NCBI GenBank assembly: GCA_963978445.1
Contig: CAXBRT010000096.1
Location: 1 to 6,864, forward strand
Source of the DNA: TMED14 sp003444795
Lineage (GTDB): Bacteria; Bacteroidota; Bacteroidia; Flavobacteriales; Schleiferiaceae
DNA: 6,864 nt
Reading direction: 5' to 3'
Positions 6,297 to 6,864 of this stretch are shown here, in pieces. Made by a program: the position numbers and the translations under genes. The notes beneath the pieces are model-generated. The model was not told the DNA's origin. It did not search any database and worked only from the letters and a program-made list of their open reading frames with translations. The stretch's first letter is position 1, and every line of letters starts with the position of its first letter.

Positions 6297-6864
6297 CCCA
6301 AGTTGAATTGCTTGATTTTACGATAGAGCGTTCGCTCCGAAATGCCCAGCTCTTCGGCCGCTTCCTTGCGGCGACCGCGGTGCCGTTCAATCGCCTTCCG
6401 AATCATGTCAATTTCCAAATCTTGCAGGGACATGCGCTCTTGCAGCTCCTCCGTGGATTCCACGTCCAAGGTTTCTTCATCGGACAAGATTTCAGGGGTG
6501 TAGGACTCTTCCTGGTGGCGAACGGGGGTAGGAACCGACTGCCCGTAGTTGTCAATGCGGGCCAATGCCGTTTGTGTAGACGGAGCAGGAGAATCGCCTA
6601 CATCCGGCAACTTCCCACCTGCCAAAGACTGAACCGCGTGCTTCAAGTTGGCAATGTCCGAACGCATGTCAAAGAGCACTTTGTACAAGATCTCACGCTC
6701 CGTATTGAATTCGGCGGAGGAGACCACGTTGTCGGTTCGGGCCGGCAAATTGGAGCGGTCAATTTCTGGAATGTAGCTGCGTAGCACCTCTGCCCCTAGC
6801 TCGCGGTCGCTTTCCACCACGCTCAACTGCTCCACCAAGTTCCGCAACTGGCGGATATTTCCCG
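6293..6864 (-). CDS. Sigma-54-dependent transcriptional activator, C-terminal part (5' end beyond window)
   Basis: The frame enters from the right edge and ends at TGA 6295-6293, leaving 189 full codons. It begins in GNIRQLRNLVEQLSV, the conserved end of the AAA+ domain (WPGN-R-L-N) of sigma-54 enhancer-binding proteins. A linker of about 100 residues contains TEREILYKVLFDMRSDIANLKH, a probable helical or coiled segment, and a Pro/Ser/Thr-rich part. The last 44 residues are a Fis-type helix-turn-helix: EIDMIRKAIERHRGRRKEAAEELGISERTLYRKIKQFNL. The ATPase core and any sensory domain lie outside. Such proteins hydrolyse ATP to open promoters bound by RpoN. The unseen start and the targets cannot be judged. 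The tight overlap with lptE suggests one operon. Whether it regulates that operon is not shown by the sequence. Confidence 0.95.
   Translation of the reverse strand, partial: GNIRQLRNLVEQLSVVESDRELGAEVLRSYIPEIDRSNLPARTDNVVSSAEFNTEREILYKVLFDMRSDIANLKHAVQSLAGGKLPDVGDSPAPSTQTALARIDNYGQSVPTPVRHQEESYTPEILSDEETLDVESTEELQERMSLQDLEIDMIRKAIERHRGRRKEAAEELGISERTLYRKIKQFNLG

Overview
The window looks like a piece of a Bacteroidota chromosome, probably a marine or free-living lineage with moderate GC. Three things point there. The gene order sigma-54 activator, lptE, TPR protein, secG, groES, groEL is typical of that phylum. The GroEL C-terminus is of the GGMGGMM type. The gene starts mostly lack a strong Shine-Dalgarno and have A/T-rich leaders. 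Almost all of it is ordinary housekeeping DNA. The one clearly abnormal locus is a broken gene pair at 1347-2056.

Layout. 1-1137 (minus) is the 5' part of a gene for an exported, probably outer-membrane beta-barrel protein that runs off the left edge. It starts only 15 nt after a tRNA-Leu(UAA) gene (1153-1238, minus), so the two may share a transcript. A 108-nt spacer (1239-1346) holds a -7-like box for the tRNA, a perfect 10-bp palindrome and a small inverted repeat. On the plus strand, 1347-1865 encodes the N-terminal part of a DUF3419/BtaA-like aminocarboxypropyltransferase. It runs out of frame into the C-terminal tail of a membrane CTP-transferase (dolichol kinase / phosphatidate cytidylyltransferase type, about 1844-2056). 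This looks like two lipid-metabolism genes joined by an internal deletion. A hairpin with a U-tract at 2079-2114 separates this convergent pair from groEL.

The rest is on the minus strand. groES-groEL (4085 to 2157) forms a two-gene chaperonin operon. A strong terminator at 4176-4212 insulates it from the operon upstream. That operon reads, in transcription order: sigma-54 activator (partial, from the right edge to 6293), lptE (6296-5802), a TPR-containing protein (5802-4579) and secG (4582-4232). Every junction in it overlaps (ATGA, TAATG, ATGA), so translation is probably coupled.

Functionally, the right operon joins LPS transport (LptE), protein export (SecG) and a TPR protein of unknown role under the same transcript as a sigma-54 enhancer-binding protein. 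The chaperonins sit just downstream. I found no CRISPR array, insertion sequence, phage gene or defence system, and I do not think the window holds a new multigene system.
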